Source: Mesorhizobium shangrilense
Lineage (GTDB): Bacteria > Pseudomonadota > Alphaproteobacteria > Rhizobiales > Rhizobiaceae
Direction: 5' to 3'
Assembly (NCBI RefSeq): GCF_028826155.1
Contig: NZ_JAQGPN010000001.1
Coordinates: forward strand, 124,001 to 188,000
Length of the DNA stretch: 64,000 bases
In this document: positions 35,472 to 44,632 of the stretch, piece by piece
Numbering within the stretch: position 1 is the stretch's first letter
How the letters are laid out: each line of letters starts with the position of its first letter
Notes under the pieces: generated by a model
Seen by the model: only the letters and a program-made list of their open reading frames with translations
The model's database searches: none
What the model was told of the DNA's origin: nothing
Program-made: the position numbers and the translations under genes

Positions 35472-36431
35472 TTGTTTCGCGGTATCTATCCGATGCAGTT
35501 CGCGTTCTTCGACGCGGCCGGCGAACTCGACAAGGCGGCGATGCGCCGTCAGGCAGAAGGCTGCATCGCGGCCGGCGTGGATGGTCTTGCGGTGCTGGGC
35601 CTCGGCACCGAGGTGAACAAGCTCACCCTGTCGGAGCGGCGGCAGGTCCTCGAGGGAGCCGCGGAAGCTGCCGCCGGCAAGGTGGCTCTCAGCGTCACCG
35701 TGGCGGAACCATCCATTGCCGCCCAGACAGAATTCGCCCGCTACGCGGTCGAGCTCGGCGCCGACTGGATCGTCCTGCAGCCTCCTCCCGTCCGCAGCGC
35801 AAGCGAGAGCGAGCTCATTCGCTTCTTCGGCAAGGTCGCTGACGCCGTGGATGCGCCGATCGGAATCCAGAATGCCCCCGAATATACCGGCATCGGATTG
35901 AGCGCCGAAGGTATTGCGACGCTGGCGCGCAATCATGCGAACTTTCGCGTCCTCAAGGGAGAAGGACCGGTCATCGGCATCCGCAAGATCATCGAGGAGA
36001 CGAACGGACAGCTTGCCGTATTCAACGGTCGCGGCGGCCTGGAACTGACGGACAATCTCAGGGCCGGATGCGCGGGCATGGTTCCCGGCGCCGAAAGCTG
36101 CGACGTCCAGAAGCGCATCTTCGATCTCGTCACGTCGCCGCGCGCCGAGGATCAGGCAGAGGGAGAGGCGCTCTACCGTTCGCTGCTGCCCCTCGTCGTC
36201 TTCCTCATGCAGAGCCTCGACAACTTCCTTGTCTACGGCAAGCTGCTCGCGGCCCTCCGGTATGGCATCGAAAGCCTCAACCCGCGCACACCCTCGTTCG
36301 CTCCGAACCCGTTCGGCCTCGCCTGCCTGACGCGGGCCGCGGAACATCTTTGGCCGGACCTGGAGTTCGACCGCCTCGCGGCGATCTGCTCCACGCAAGC
36401 GAGCAGCACCGCGCCAGTCACCAGATCCTGA
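35472..36431 (+). CDS. DHDPS/N-acetylneuraminate lyase family aldolase
   Basis: A 319-residue TIM-barrel lyase. It opens FRGIYPMQFAFFDAAGELD as in DapA-type enzymes. GLGTEVNKL replaces the usual GTTGE block and LKGEGPVIGI holds the Schiff-base Lys. TTG 35472 is used because AGGGGGAA precedes it and the family start FRGIYP follows. It probably cleaves a 2-keto acid sugar made from the TRAP substrate; not likely to be true DapA. Confidence 0.75.
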   Translation: MFRGIYPMQFAFFDAAGELDKAAMRRQAEGCIAAGVDGLAVLGLGTEVNKLTLSERRQVLEGAAEAAAGKVALSVTVAEPSIAAQTEFARYAVELGADWIVLQPPPVRSASESELIRFFGKVADAVDAPIGIQNAPEYTGIGLSAEGIATLARNHANFRVLKGEGPVIGIRKIIEETNGQLAVFNGRGGLELTDNLRAGCAGMVPGAESCDVQKRIFDLVTSPRAEDQAEGEALYRSLLPLVVFLMQSLDNFLVYGKLLAALRYGIESLNPRTPSFAPNPFGLACLTRAAEHLWPDLEFDRLAAICSTQASSTAPVTRS

Positions 36432-36456
36432 CACATCATCTTTGGGAGGAGAACAC

Positions 36457-37449
36457 ATGAACATTTCGAGACGCGCGGCCTTGGCCGCGGCGTTCGTCCT
36501 CGGCCTGGCGGGAACCGCCAGCGCCCAGGTCACGCTGAAGTACGGGCATCCCAATCCGAACGAAAGCATCGGCGGACAGTTCGCCAATCGCTTCGCCGAA
36601 CTGGTGAAGGAAAAGACGAGCGGCTCGGTCGTCGTCAACGTCTTCCCGTCCTCGCAGTTGGGGACGGCCAAGGAACGTTTCGAGGGAGTCCAGTTCGGGC
36701 TGATCGACTTCGGCCACGATTCCTATTCGACGGTCGGCCAGGCGGTCCCGGATTTCGGCGCGCTCGATTTGCCCTATCTCTACCGCGACGTCGAACACGC
36801 CGTTGCGGCCACCACACCGGAGACGAGCCCGGTGGCGCGTGAGTTGAACGAGCGGCTCAAGTCCGAAGCGCAGATGGAGGTCCTCGGCACCTTCCTCTAC
36901 GGGATCCGCGAGCTGACCACCTCCAACTATCCGGTCCGTTCGCCGGACGACCTGGCAGGCAAGCGCATTCGCGCCATTCCCGTTCCGGTCTGGATCGGGA
37001 TGGTCGAGGGCATGAACGCGATCCCCACGCCCGTCGACTTCGCGGAACTGACGACCGCGCTCGCCACCGGCGTGATCGACGGTCAGGAGAACCCGCTGAC
37101 CGCGATCCTCACCTCGAACATGTACGACAGCCAGAAATACCTGATCCTCACGGATCACATGATCAACATCATTCCGCTGTTCGTGAATTCCGCCTCGCTT
37201 GCCCGTCTCTCGCCGGAGCAGCAGACCGCCATTCGCGATGCAGCGCGCCAGGCCGGCCAGGACATACTGGCAATCTCCGTCGCCGAGCATGAACGTCTCA
37301 AGACCGATCTGGCCGAAAAGGGCATGACCGTCATCTCGACGGAGGACGGACTCGACCTCGAAGCCTTCCGCACCCGGGTTTCCGAGCACGTGCGGGCGAA
37401 GTTCCCCGAATGGGCGTCGATCATCGAAGGCATCCAGGCGCTCCGGTAG
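36457..37449 (+). CDS. TRAP transporter substrate-binding protein (DctP)
   Basis: 330 residues with a signal peptide ending TASAQ, then a DctP domain: LKYGHPNPNESIGGQFANRFAELV, GIRELTTSNYPVRSPDDLAGKRIR (ligand Arg) and AELTTALATGVIDGQENP. ATG 36457 follows GGGAGGAGAA. It binds a carboxylate substrate, probably a sugar acid, given the aldolase encoded upstream. Confidence 0.88.
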   Translation: MNISRRAALAAAFVLGLAGTASAQVTLKYGHPNPNESIGGQFANRFAELVKEKTSGSVVVNVFPSSQLGTAKERFEGVQFGLIDFGHDSYSTVGQAVPDFGALDLPYLYRDVEHAVAATTPETSPVARELNERLKSEAQMEVLGTFLYGIRELTTSNYPVRSPDDLAGKRIRAIPVPVWIGMVEGMNAIPTPVDFAELTTALATGVIDGQENPLTAILTSNMYDSQKYLILTDHMINIIPLFVNSASLARLSPEQQTAIRDAARQAGQDILAISVAEHERLKTDLAEKGMTVISTEDGLDLEAFRTRVSEHVRAKFPEWASIIEGIQALR

Positions 37450-37492
37450 GCTTCGCTCCGTATCGGCCGCCGGTTTCCGGCAACAGGCGATG

Positions 37493-37549
37493 TGAAAACC
37501 AACAGCTAAAGCAAGCTGCCCGATCCTGAAATCGCGCAGTCTGCTTTAG
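37493..37549. repeat. CTAAAGC...GCTTTAG hairpin repeat, copy 2
   Basis: 57 bp bounded by CTAAAGC (37506-37512) and GCTTTAG (37543-37549). Inner stem segments CTGC/GCAG and CGAT/ATCG extend the hairpin. Lies between dctP and dctQ, inside the operon. Confidence 0.7.
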
Positions 37550-37587
37550 CGCGCGCCTCCGTCATGCGTGACAAGGGAGAGACCTGC

Positions 37588-38121
37588 ATGGTGTGGAAGA
37601 AGTCCGGCAAGCTCGCCGACCGCCCGTTGGAGGCGGTCGAGCGCATGGGCGTCCTGATCGGCTGCGTTCTGCTGTGGGGCATGTTCGGCCTCGTCCTGCT
37701 GCAGATGTTCAGCCGGGTGCTGCTCAGCACCGGCTTGCCGTGGCCCGACGAACTGGCGCGCTATTTCCACATCGTGCTGGTGTTCTTCGGGCTCGCCTTT
37801 GCCCACCGCATGCGAAACCACGTCGACATGCTGTTCTTCGCCGAGCGCTGGTCTCCCGTGACGCAGCGCATCGCAGGGGCGGTCATCGAGCTGTCGATCG
37901 TCGTCTCTTCCGTCGTGATCGTCGCGGGCGGCATCAGCCTCATCAGCCGGATGGGATCCCAGAAGGGACCGTCGCTCGGATTGCCGCTCACCTATTTCAT
38001 CGGCGTCACCGTCGTGGGGTTTGCCTTGCTCGCGCTCGAGGCGCTTCGGCAACTGGTCCGGAAGTTCAGCTCCAGCGACGCCGTCGCACTCCCCGACAAG
38101 AAGGAGCACCTCGAGCTATGA
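37588..38121 (+). CDS. TRAP transporter small permease (DctQ)
   Basis: 177 residues with four hydrophobic spans and the DctQ block LPWPDELARYFHIVLVFFGLAFAHRMRNHV. ATG 37588 is preferred over 37564 because GGGAGAG precedes it. The stop overlaps dctM as ATGA. Confidence 0.85.
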   Translation: MVWKKSGKLADRPLEAVERMGVLIGCVLLWGMFGLVLLQMFSRVLLSTGLPWPDELARYFHIVLVFFGLAFAHRMRNHVDMLFFAERWSPVTQRIAGAVIELSIVVSSVVIVAGGISLISRMGSQKGPSLGLPLTYFIGVTVVGFALLALEALRQLVRKFSSSDAVALPDKKEHLEL

Positions 38122-39392
38122 GCGCCATCGTCTTTGTCGGGGCATTCCTGCTGCTCGTCGCCATCGGCATGCCGATCGCGTTCGCCCTAATCGTGCCCGC
38201 CATCGCCTACATGCTGCTGTGGGGCTATCCGCTCGCAACCATCCCGCACGCGCTGACCAACTCGCTGGACTCCTTTCCCCTGCTGGCCGTGCCGCTGTTT
38301 GTCCTCGTCGGCAACCTCATGGGATCTTCCGGCATCGCCAAGCGCCTCTTCCACTTCGCGCACCTGTGCGTGGCTCACTGGAGGGGTGGCCTCGCCCAGG
38401 TCAACATCCTCGCAAGCCTGATCTTCTCCGGCAGTTCGGGCTCGGCGCTCGCCGACATCGGCGGCATGGGCGCCGTCGAGATCCAGGCGATGAAGGACGC
38501 CGGCTACAAGGGTTCGTTTGCGGCCGCCCTCACGGCGGCGTCGGCCACCACCGGCCCCATCTTCCCGCCCAGCATTCCCTTCATCATCTATGCGGCGACG
38601 GCCGAGACGTCGGCGGTCAACCTGCTGCTCGCCGGCATCGTTCCGGGCCTGCTCATCACGGTCGGCCTGATGGCCTTCACGGCCTACCTGGCCCGCCGCA
38701 GGAACTATCCGACGGAAGCCAAGGCCTCGCGATCCGAACTGTGGGACAGCTTTGTATCCGCCCTGCCTGCGCTGCTGACCCCGGTCGTGCTCGTGAGCGG
38801 AATGTTGGGCGGATACTTCACCGCGACCGAGGCGGCTGCGGTCACGGTCCTCTACATCCTGCTGATCAGCATCTTCATCTACCGTGACTTCGAATGGACC
38901 TTCCTTGTCCAGGCGACCTGGGACACGGTGCGGACAAGCGCCATCCTGATGATCATGGTGGCGGCTTCGGTCCTGTTCACCCGCATGCTCGCCTTCGAGC
39001 AGGTGCCCCAGATGGTGACCGCGGCGATGCTCTCGCTGAGCGCCAACCCGCTGGTGCTGCTGCTCATCGCCAACGTCGTCGTGCTGGTCATCGGGCTCTT
39101 CCTCGAAACGACGAGCGCCATCCTGATCCTGACCCCGCTGATCGCGCCGCCGCTGGTCGCCGCCGGCGTCGACCCGACCCATCTGGGGGTCGTCGTCGTC
39201 TACAATCTAATGATCGGTTTGATCACGCCGCCAATGGGCATGTCGCTTTTCATGGTGAGCACGGTCGCGCGCGAGCCTGTGGTGAATGTACTCCGGGAGA
39301 TCATTCCGTACTACATCCCGCTCGTGGGCATTCTCATCCTTCTGACCTACGTCCCACAGCTCTCCCTGTGGCTGCCGCGCCTGTTGAACTAG
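38118..39392 (+). CDS. TRAP transporter large permease (DctM)
   Basis: A 424-residue inner-membrane protein with about 11-12 spans and DctM blocks LLAVPLFVLVGNLMGSSGIAKRLF, LIFSGSSGSALADIGGMG, GPIFPPSIPFIIYA and LITPPMGMSLFM. It carries out Na+-driven uptake with DctP and DctQ. The stop TAG at 39390 is directly followed by the DUF1194 remnant in the same frame. Confidence 0.88.
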   Translation: MSAIVFVGAFLLLVAIGMPIAFALIVPAIAYMLLWGYPLATIPHALTNSLDSFPLLAVPLFVLVGNLMGSSGIAKRLFHFAHLCVAHWRGGLAQVNILASLIFSGSSGSALADIGGMGAVEIQAMKDAGYKGSFAAALTAASATTGPIFPPSIPFIIYAATAETSAVNLLLAGIVPGLLITVGLMAFTAYLARRRNYPTEAKASRSELWDSFVSALPALLTPVVLVSGMLGGYFTATEAAAVTVLYILLISIFIYRDFEWTFLVQATWDTVRTSAILMIMVAASVLFTRMLAFEQVPQMVTAAMLSLSANPLVLLLIANVVVLVIGLFLETTSAILILTPLIAPPLVAAGVDPTHLGVVVVYNLMIGLITPPMGMSLFMVSTVAREPVVNVLREIIPYYIPLVGILILLTYVPQLSLWLPRLLN

Positions 39393-39404
39393 GGTCAGCG
39401 GGCT

Positions 39405-39494
39405 GGCCGCACGCCAAAGACCCTGAACATCGCCGCGATGCTCGTCGACAGCCTCGTCTGCGAGCACTACCGGCTGTTCTATCCGGATCCGTGA
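39405..39494 (+). pseudogene. 3' fragment of a DUF1194 gene
   Basis: The 30 codons ending at TGA 39492-39494 give IAAMLVDSLVCEHYRLFYPDP, nearly the same as the C-terminus at 34365-34451 (VAALPVDCLVGEHYRLFYPDP). The DNA is about 80% identical by eye, and the last 25 bases before the stop match exactly. No start or MIDAS region is present, so it is a remnant of a second copy. Confidence 0.8.
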
Positions 39495-39666
39495 GCGCCC
39501 AGGCGACCCCAGCGGCGCGAGAGTTGGAACGATCGACCGCCGCGGGCTTGGGCGTACCTGCGCACCGAAAAAGCCGACTGCGATACAAAATCAGTCGACC
39601 TGACCGCAACTGATTGCATAATGCAACCGGATCTGCGCGGATGGCGTGTGCAGGAAAGGAGAGATT

Positions 39667-40197
39667 ATGGCCAAGCTCGTGTTCGGAATGAACCAGTCCC
39701 TGGACGGCTACGTCGACTATATGGAGTTTGGGCCAAGCCCCACGCTCTTCCGCCACTTCATCAAGGAGGCCCAGGAGCACGCGGGCAGCGTGTACGGTCG
39801 CCGGATGTATGAGATCATGCGCTACTGGGACGACGATCATCCGGAATGGGGTGCGGACGAGCATGCCTTCGCGGCGGCGTGGCGACGCCAGCCGAAATGG
39901 GTCGTCTCGCGCTCGTTGAAATCCGTAGGCCCCAACGCCAGGCTTGTCGGGGACGATCTCGGGAGCGCGATCCGGGCGTTGAAGGCCGAGCACGAAGGGG
40001 AGATCGAAGTTGCCGGCCCGGACCTGGCGAACAGCCTCACTGAACTCGGTTTGATCGACGAGTATCGGATCTACCTGCACCCAGTGGTGCTTGGTCACGG
40101 CAAGCCATATTTCGCCGGACCCCGGCCGCCGCTTCGCCTTGTGACGCATGACCGGATCGGCGAGGATGTGATCAGGCTGACCTACGTTCCAGCCTGA
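39667..40197 (+). CDS. Dihydrofolate reductase/RibD C-terminal family protein
   Basis: 176 residues: FGMNQSLDGYVD start, YGRRMYEIMRYWDDD, EIEVAGPDLANSL (nucleotide-binding turn) and RIYLHPVVLGHGKPYF. NAD(P)H-dependent reductase of the DHFR-like superfamily; substrate unknown. ATG 39667 follows GGAAAGGAGAG. Stand-alone gene. Confidence 0.8.
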   Translation: MAKLVFGMNQSLDGYVDYMEFGPSPTLFRHFIKEAQEHAGSVYGRRMYEIMRYWDDDHPEWGADEHAFAAAWRRQPKWVVSRSLKSVGPNARLVGDDLGSAIRALKAEHEGEIEVAGPDLANSLTELGLIDEYRIYLHPVVLGHGKPYFAGPRPPLRLVTHDRIGEDVIRLTYVPA

Positions 40198-40343
40198 TTT
40201 CGCGACTTGCCGGATGGCGTCGCTGCTGCACAGGACCACGACTGACGGATTTTGATGGCGTCCGTCATCGCGCGCCAATCCGGCACGCAGCCGCTTCGAT
40301 CAATCTGTGCTGCCCCGCGGGCGCAGGGCGAACGCCGGACCAC

Positions 40344-40913
40344 TCAGTCCTTGGCGCGCTCGACGTAGGAGCCGTCGGCCGTCATCACCACGATGCGCGT
40401 GCCCACTGTGATGTGCGGCGGCACCGCGGAGCGGACGCCGTTGGACAGCATCGCCGGCTTGTAGGACGAAGATGCGGTCTGGCCCTTGGTGACGGGCTCG
40501 GTCTCGATCACTTCCAGCGTCACACGCTGCGGCAGCTCGATGGCGATCGCCACCCCCTCGTGGACCGACAGGGTCACTTCCATGCCTTCCTGGATATAGG
40601 CCGCCTGGTCGCCCAGCACGTCCGCCGAAACCGTCACCTGATCGTAGGTCTCGGGGTTCATGAAGTGGAAGCCCTCGCCGTCCTGGTAGAGGAAGGAGTG
40701 CGGCCGGTCCTCGACATAGGCGCGCTCGACCTGCTCGGTCGTGCGGTAGCGCTCCGACACCTTAACCCCGTCGGAGATGCGGCGCATGTCGAGCTGGGTG
40801 ACGGGCGTGCCCTTGCCGGGGTGGATATTCTCCGCCGACAGGATCACATAGAGACGGCCATCCTTGTCGACGACATTGCCTTTGCGGAGCGAACTGGCGA
40901 TTACCTTGACCAC
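40344..40913 (-). CDS. efp: Elongation factor P
   Basis: 189 residues, full-length EF-P with three beta domains. Starting at GTG 40913, Lys34 falls in the tip motif HPGKGTP, the residue lysylated by EpmA. The conserved end is [12 protein letters not shown] at 40928 would add five residues. It relieves ribosome stalling at polyproline. epmA diverges from it 125 bp away. Confidence 0.92.
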   Translation of the reverse strand: MVKVIASSLRKGNVVDKDGRLYVILSAENIHPGKGTPVTQLDMRRISDGVKVSERYRTTEQVERAYVEDRPHSFLYQDGEGFHFMNPETYDQVTVSADVLGDQAAYIQEGMEVTLSVHEGVAIAIELPQRVTLEVIETEPVTKGQTASSSYKPAMLSNGVRSAVPPHITVGTRIVVMTADGSYVERAKD

Positions 40914-41038
40914 GAGCAAACTTTCCAAGTGAGTCGGCCGCGCATGACAGCCTCTGGAACCAACATCCGGGCCCTACAGCATCCTTGCGATCTTCGCCAG
41001 TCGTCTCGCCTTTTTCAGTGTCCCGGGAGCGCCTGATC

Positions 41039-42091
41039 ATGCAGAAAGCATCCCCCTGGTGGTCGCCGCACGTCCATGCCGACCGTCGCCCGCGCCTCCT
41101 CACCCGCAACGCCATCGCCGCGTCCGTGCGCGCCTGGTTCGCGGAACGCGGCTTCCTCGAGGTCGAGACGGCAGCGCTCCAGGTCTCGCCCGGCAACGAG
41201 GCGCATCTGTCCGCCTTCGCCAGCGAGGCGATCAGCACCGGCGGCGAGCGCGCACCGCTCTACCTGCACACCTCGCCGGAATTCGCCTGCAAGAAGCTGC
41301 TGGCCGCCGGCGAGCAGAAGATATTCAGCTTCGGCAAGGTGTGGCGCAACCGCGAGCGTGGGCCGCTGCACCACCCCGAGTTCACCATGATCGAATGGTA
41401 TCGGGTCGGCGAGCCCTACCAGGTGCTCATGGAGGACTGCGCGGCGCTGCTCGCGCTTGCCGCCGGTAAGGCCGGTGCCAGGCGCTTCGCCTTCCGCGGC
41501 CGCGAGGCCGATCCCTTCGCCGAGCCGGAGCGCGTCACCGTCGCGGAGGCCTTTGAGCGCCATGCCGGCATCGACCTGCTGGCCAGCGTCGCCGCGGACG
41601 GCGCGACCGACCGCGAAACCCTCCTTGCAGCCGTGACGGCGGCCGGGATCCGCACCGCGCCGGACGACAACTGGGCGGACCTTTTCAGCCGCGTCATGGT
41701 CGAGAAGGTGGAGCCCAACCTCGGCCAGGGCCGCGCCACGGTGCTGTGCGAATACCCGACCGCCGAGGCAGCCCTTGCCCGCCCGACCGCGCACGACCCG
41801 CGCGTGGCCGAACGCTTCGAGCTCTATTGCTGCGGCGTCGAGCTTGCCAACGGCTTCGGCGAACTGACGGACGCCGCGGAACAGCGCCGCCGGTTCGTCG
41901 CCGAGATGGACGAGAAGGAGCGCGTCTACGGCGAGCGCTACCCCATCGACGACGACTTCCTCTCCGCCCTCTCCATCATGCCCGACGCCAGCGGCGTCGC
42001 CCTCGGCTTCGACAGGATGGTCATGCTGGCGACTGGCGCTCCCCGGATCGACGACGTGCTGTGGACGCCCGTCGCGGAGACGCCGCGATAG
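41039..42091 (+). CDS. epmA: EF-P lysine ligase EpmA (GenX/PoxA)
   Basis: A 350-residue class II lysyl-tRNA synthetase paralogue lacking the anticodon-binding domain. Motif 1 region is FLEVETAALQVSPGNEAHL, motif 2 is FGKVWRNRERGPLHHPEFTMIEWYR, motif 3 is GVALGFDRMVML. It adds beta-lysine (or lysine) to Lys34 of EF-P. GGGAG precedes ATG 41039. The aminomutase EpmB is not in the window. Confidence 0.9.
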   Translation: MQKASPWWSPHVHADRRPRLLTRNAIAASVRAWFAERGFLEVETAALQVSPGNEAHLSAFASEAISTGGERAPLYLHTSPEFACKKLLAAGEQKIFSFGKVWRNRERGPLHHPEFTMIEWYRVGEPYQVLMEDCAALLALAAGKAGARRFAFRGREADPFAEPERVTVAEAFERHAGIDLLASVAADGATDRETLLAAVTAAGIRTAPDDNWADLFSRVMVEKVEPNLGQGRATVLCEYPTAEAALARPTAHDPRVAERFELYCCGVELANGFGELTDAAEQRRRFVAEMDEKERVYGERYPIDDDFLSALSIMPDASGVALGFDRMVMLATGAPRIDDVLWTPVAETPR

Positions 42092-42130
42092 GCGCAGCGC
42101 ACGCCGCCGCCCTTGCCTAACCGCGAATTC

Positions 42131-42148
42131 GGGGCCGGAAACGGCCCC
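42131..42148 (+). terminator. GC hairpin with GAAA loop after epmA
   Basis: GGGGCCG and CGGCCCC close a GAAA tetraloop, 40 nt after the epmA stop. No T-run. Probably an mRNA end or stabilising hairpin before lepA. Confidence 0.5.
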
Positions 42149-42198
42149 GTAACGCCCGCAACTCTTGCGTTTTCGCCTCTCCCTGCTAAACGCCGCGC

Positions 42199-44013
42199 AT
42201 GACCTTTGCGCTCGACCACATCCGCAACTTCTCCATCGTCGCCCATATCGACCACGGCAAGTCGACGCTGGCCGACCGGCTGATCCAGCTCACCGGCGGC
42301 CTCGACGCGCGCGAGATGGCCGGCAAGGAGCAGGTTCTCGACAACATGGACATCGAGAAGGAGCGCGGCATCACCATCAAGGCGCAGACCGTGCGCCTCG
42401 CCTACAAAGCCAAGAACGGCGAGGACTACGTCCTCAACCTGATCGACACGCCCGGCCATGTCGACTTCGCCTACGAGGTGTCACGCTCGCTCGCCGCCTG
42501 CGAGGGCTCGCTGCTGGTCGTCGACGCAAGCCAGGGCGTCGAGGCGCAGACGCTCGCCAACGTCTACCAGGCGATCGACAAGAACCACGAGATCGTCGTG
42601 GTGCTGAACAAGGTCGACCTGCCGGCCGCCGAGCCGGAGCGCGTCAAGGAGCAGGTCGAGGAGGTGATCGGCCTCGATGCCTCGAACGCCGTCGAGATCT
42701 CGGCCAAGACCGGCCTCAACATCGAGGCGGTGCTGGAGGCGATCGTCCACCAGCTGCCGCCGCCGCGCGAGGGCGACCCCACAAAGCCGCTCAAGGCCAT
42801 GCTGGTCGACAGCTGGTACGACGCCTATCTCGGCGTCATCGTGCTGGTCCGCGTCATCGACGGCGTCCTGAAGAAGGGCCAGACCATCCGGATGATGGGC
42901 ACCGGCGCAAAATACCCGGTCGAGCGCACCGGATACTTTACGCCGAAAATGATCCAGGCCGACGAGATCGGCCCCGGCGAGTTCGGCTTCATCACGGCCT
43001 CGATCAAGGAAGTGGCCGACACCCGCGTCGGCGACACCATCACCGAGGACCGCCGCCCGACCGAGCAGGCATTGCCGGGCTTCAAGCCGGCGCAGCCGGT
43101 CGTGTTCTGCGGCCTGTTCCCGGTCGACGCCGCCGACTTCGAGGACCTGCGCGCCGCCGTCGGCAAGCTGCGCCTCAACGACGCCAGCTTCTCCTTCGAG
43201 ATGGAGACCTCGGCCGCCCTCGGCTTCGGCTTCCGCTGCGGCTTCCTCGGGCTCCTCCACCTCGAGATCATCCAGGAGCGGCTGGAGCGCGAGTTCGACC
43301 TCGACTTGATCGCCACCGCGCCGTCTGTCGTCTACCGCATGAACCTCATCGACGGCACGACGAAGGAACTGCACAACCCGGCCGACATGCCGGACGTGAT
43401 GAAGATCACCTCGATCGAGGAGCCGTGGATCCGCGCCACCATCCTGACGCCGGACGACTATCTCGGCTCGATTCTGAAACTCTGCCAGGACCGCCGCGGC
43501 ATCCAGGCCGACCTTTCCTATGTCGGCAAGCGCGCCATGCTGGTCTACGACCTGCCGCTCAACGAGGTCGTCTTCGACTTTTATGACCGGCTGAAGTCGA
43601 TTTCGAAGGGCTACGCCTCGTTCGACTACCACCTCACCGACTACCGCGAGGGCGACCTCGTAAAAATGTCGATCCTGGTCAACGAGGAGCCGGTCGACGC
43701 GCTGTCCATGCTGGTCCACCGCCACGCGGCGGAAAAGCGCGGCCGCGCCATGTGCGAGAAGCTCAAGGAGCTGATCCCGCAGCACATGTTCAAGATCCCG
43801 ATCCAGGCCGCCATCGGTGGCAAGGTGATCGCCCGCGAGACGATCTCGGCGCTCCGCAAGGACGTGACCGCAAAGTGCTACGGCGGCGACGTCACCCGCA
43901 AGCGCAAGCTGCTCGAGAAGCAGAAGGAGGGCAAGAAGCGCATGCGGCAGTTCGGCAAGGTCGACATCCCGCAGGCCGCCTTCATCGAAGCGCTGAAGAT
44001 GGGCGACAACTAG
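42199..44013 (+). CDS. lepA: Elongation factor 4 (LepA)
   Basis: A 604-residue translational GTPase: G1 [10 protein letters not shown]3 DTPGHVDF, G4 NKVD, and the LepA-specific C-terminal domain ending [16 protein letters not shown]. Normal family length. No clear Shine-Dalgarno precedes ATG 42199. It remodels stalled ribosomes and helps initiation or assembly under stress. Confidence 0.95.
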   Translation: MTFALDHIRNFSIVAHIDHGKSTLADRLIQLTGGLDAREMAGKEQVLDNMDIEKERGITIKAQTVRLAYKAKNGEDYVLNLIDTPGHVDFAYEVSRSLAACEGSLLVVDASQGVEAQTLANVYQAIDKNHEIVVVLNKVDLPAAEPERVKEQVEEVIGLDASNAVEISAKTGLNIEAVLEAIVHQLPPPREGDPTKPLKAMLVDSWYDAYLGVIVLVRVIDGVLKKGQTIRMMGTGAKYPVERTGYFTPKMIQADEIGPGEFGFITASIKEVADTRVGDTITEDRRPTEQALPGFKPAQPVVFCGLFPVDAADFEDLRAAVGKLRLNDASFSFEMETSAALGFGFRCGFLGLLHLEIIQERLEREFDLDLIATAPSVVYRMNLIDGTTKELHNPADMPDVMKITSIEEPWIRATILTPDDYLGSILKLCQDRRGIQADLSYVGKRAMLVYDLPLNEVVFDFYDRLKSISKGYASFDYHLTDYREGDLVKMSILVNEEPVDALSMLVHRHAAEKRGRAMCEKLKELIPQHMFKIPIQAAIGGKVIARETISALRKDVTAKCYGGDVTRKRKLLEKQKEGKKRMRQFGKVDIPQAAFIEALKMGDN

Positions 44014-44026
44014 GGCTGACGCCTGA

Positions 44027-44078
44027 TCCTCCCCTGCGGAACGGGGGAGGGGGACCGCCGAAGGCGGTGGAGGGGGCG
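44027..44078 (+). repeat. Two-hairpin repeat, copy A (left of DUF559 gene)
   Basis: CCTCCCC...GGGGGAGG forms a first hairpin and ACCGCC-GAA-GGCGGT a second, followed by GGAGGGGGCG. Starts 13 nt after the lepA stop. Confidence 0.8.
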
Positions 44079-44088
44079 TCGCACCGCT

Positions 44089-44445
44089 TCACCCTCGCGC
44101 CGCCTCGGCAATCATCACCAGCATCCCCTCGAGCGCCCTCTCATCCAGAATATCCGTCGCCGCGATCCGCATGACGCGGATGCCGCGCCCCGCAAGCCAG
44201 TCGTCCCGCCGCAGATCATGGTGCATCTGCCCAGGCAGGTCGTGATGTGCGCCATCGACCTCCACGGCGAGCCGCCCCTCCGCCTGGAAAAAATCGAGCA
44301 CATAGGGTCCAACCGGATGCTGACGCCGGAATCGAAGCCCGTTCAGCCGCAGACCGCGGAGGCAGTCCCACAGGATGACCTCCGGCAGACTCAGGTCGCG
44401 GCGCAACCGCTTCGCACGCTTGAATGTCTGCTTTTCAGCTCGCAT
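44089..44445 (-). CDS. DUF559 domain protein (Vsr-like nuclease fold)
   Basis: 118 residues with the full DUF559 pattern: LPEVILWDCLRGLRLNGLRFRRQHPVGPYVLDF, then LAVEVDGAHHD, then RVMRI. The Glu, Asp and Glu-V-Asp residues correspond to the active site of very-short-patch-repair-type nucleases. ATG 44445 lies in the spacer before hairpin copy B. The gene is bracketed by three copies of the two-hairpin repeat. Cellular role unknown. Confidence 0.8.
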   Translation of the reverse strand: MRAEKQTFKRAKRLRRDLSLPEVILWDCLRGLRLNGLRFRRQHPVGPYVLDFFQAEGRLAVEVDGAHHDLPGQMHHDLRRDDWLAGRGIRVMRIAATDILDERALEGMLVMIAEAARG

Positions 44446-44456
44446 CACCCGCCCCA

Positions 44457-44510
44457 CGCCCCCTCCACCATGCTTCGCATGGTCCCCCTCCCCCGTAAAC
44501 GGGGGAGGAT
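44457..44510 (-). repeat. Two-hairpin repeat, copy B (inverted)
   Basis: On the minus strand it reads CCTCCCCC-GTTTAC-GGGGGAGG, then GGGACCATGC-GAA-GCATGGT, then GGAGGGGGCG. The second stem differs from copies A and C at several positions, but both arms changed together. Confidence 0.8.
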
Positions 44511-44580
44511 CAGGCCGCGGCGACGTCACTCCATCAGCAGGTTTGCGGCCGCCGGACATAGCAACAGCTTCGCCGCCAAA

Positions 44581-44632
44581 TCCTCCCCCGTTTACGGGGG
44601 AGGGGGACCGCCGAAGGCGGTGGAGGGGGCGG
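44581..44632 (+). repeat. Two-hairpin repeat, copy C (right of DUF559 gene)
   Basis: Nearly the same as copy A, with ACCGCC-GAA-GGCGGT as second stem; it has the GTTTAC loop of copy B in the first stem. Confidence 0.8.

Noticed and set aside
39393..39494. Read-through extension of dctM through its TAG into the following in-frame codons.
   Set aside because: The extension is a clear fragment of a DUF1194 gene and the TAG fits the normal DctM C-terminus, so the shared frame is probably chance.
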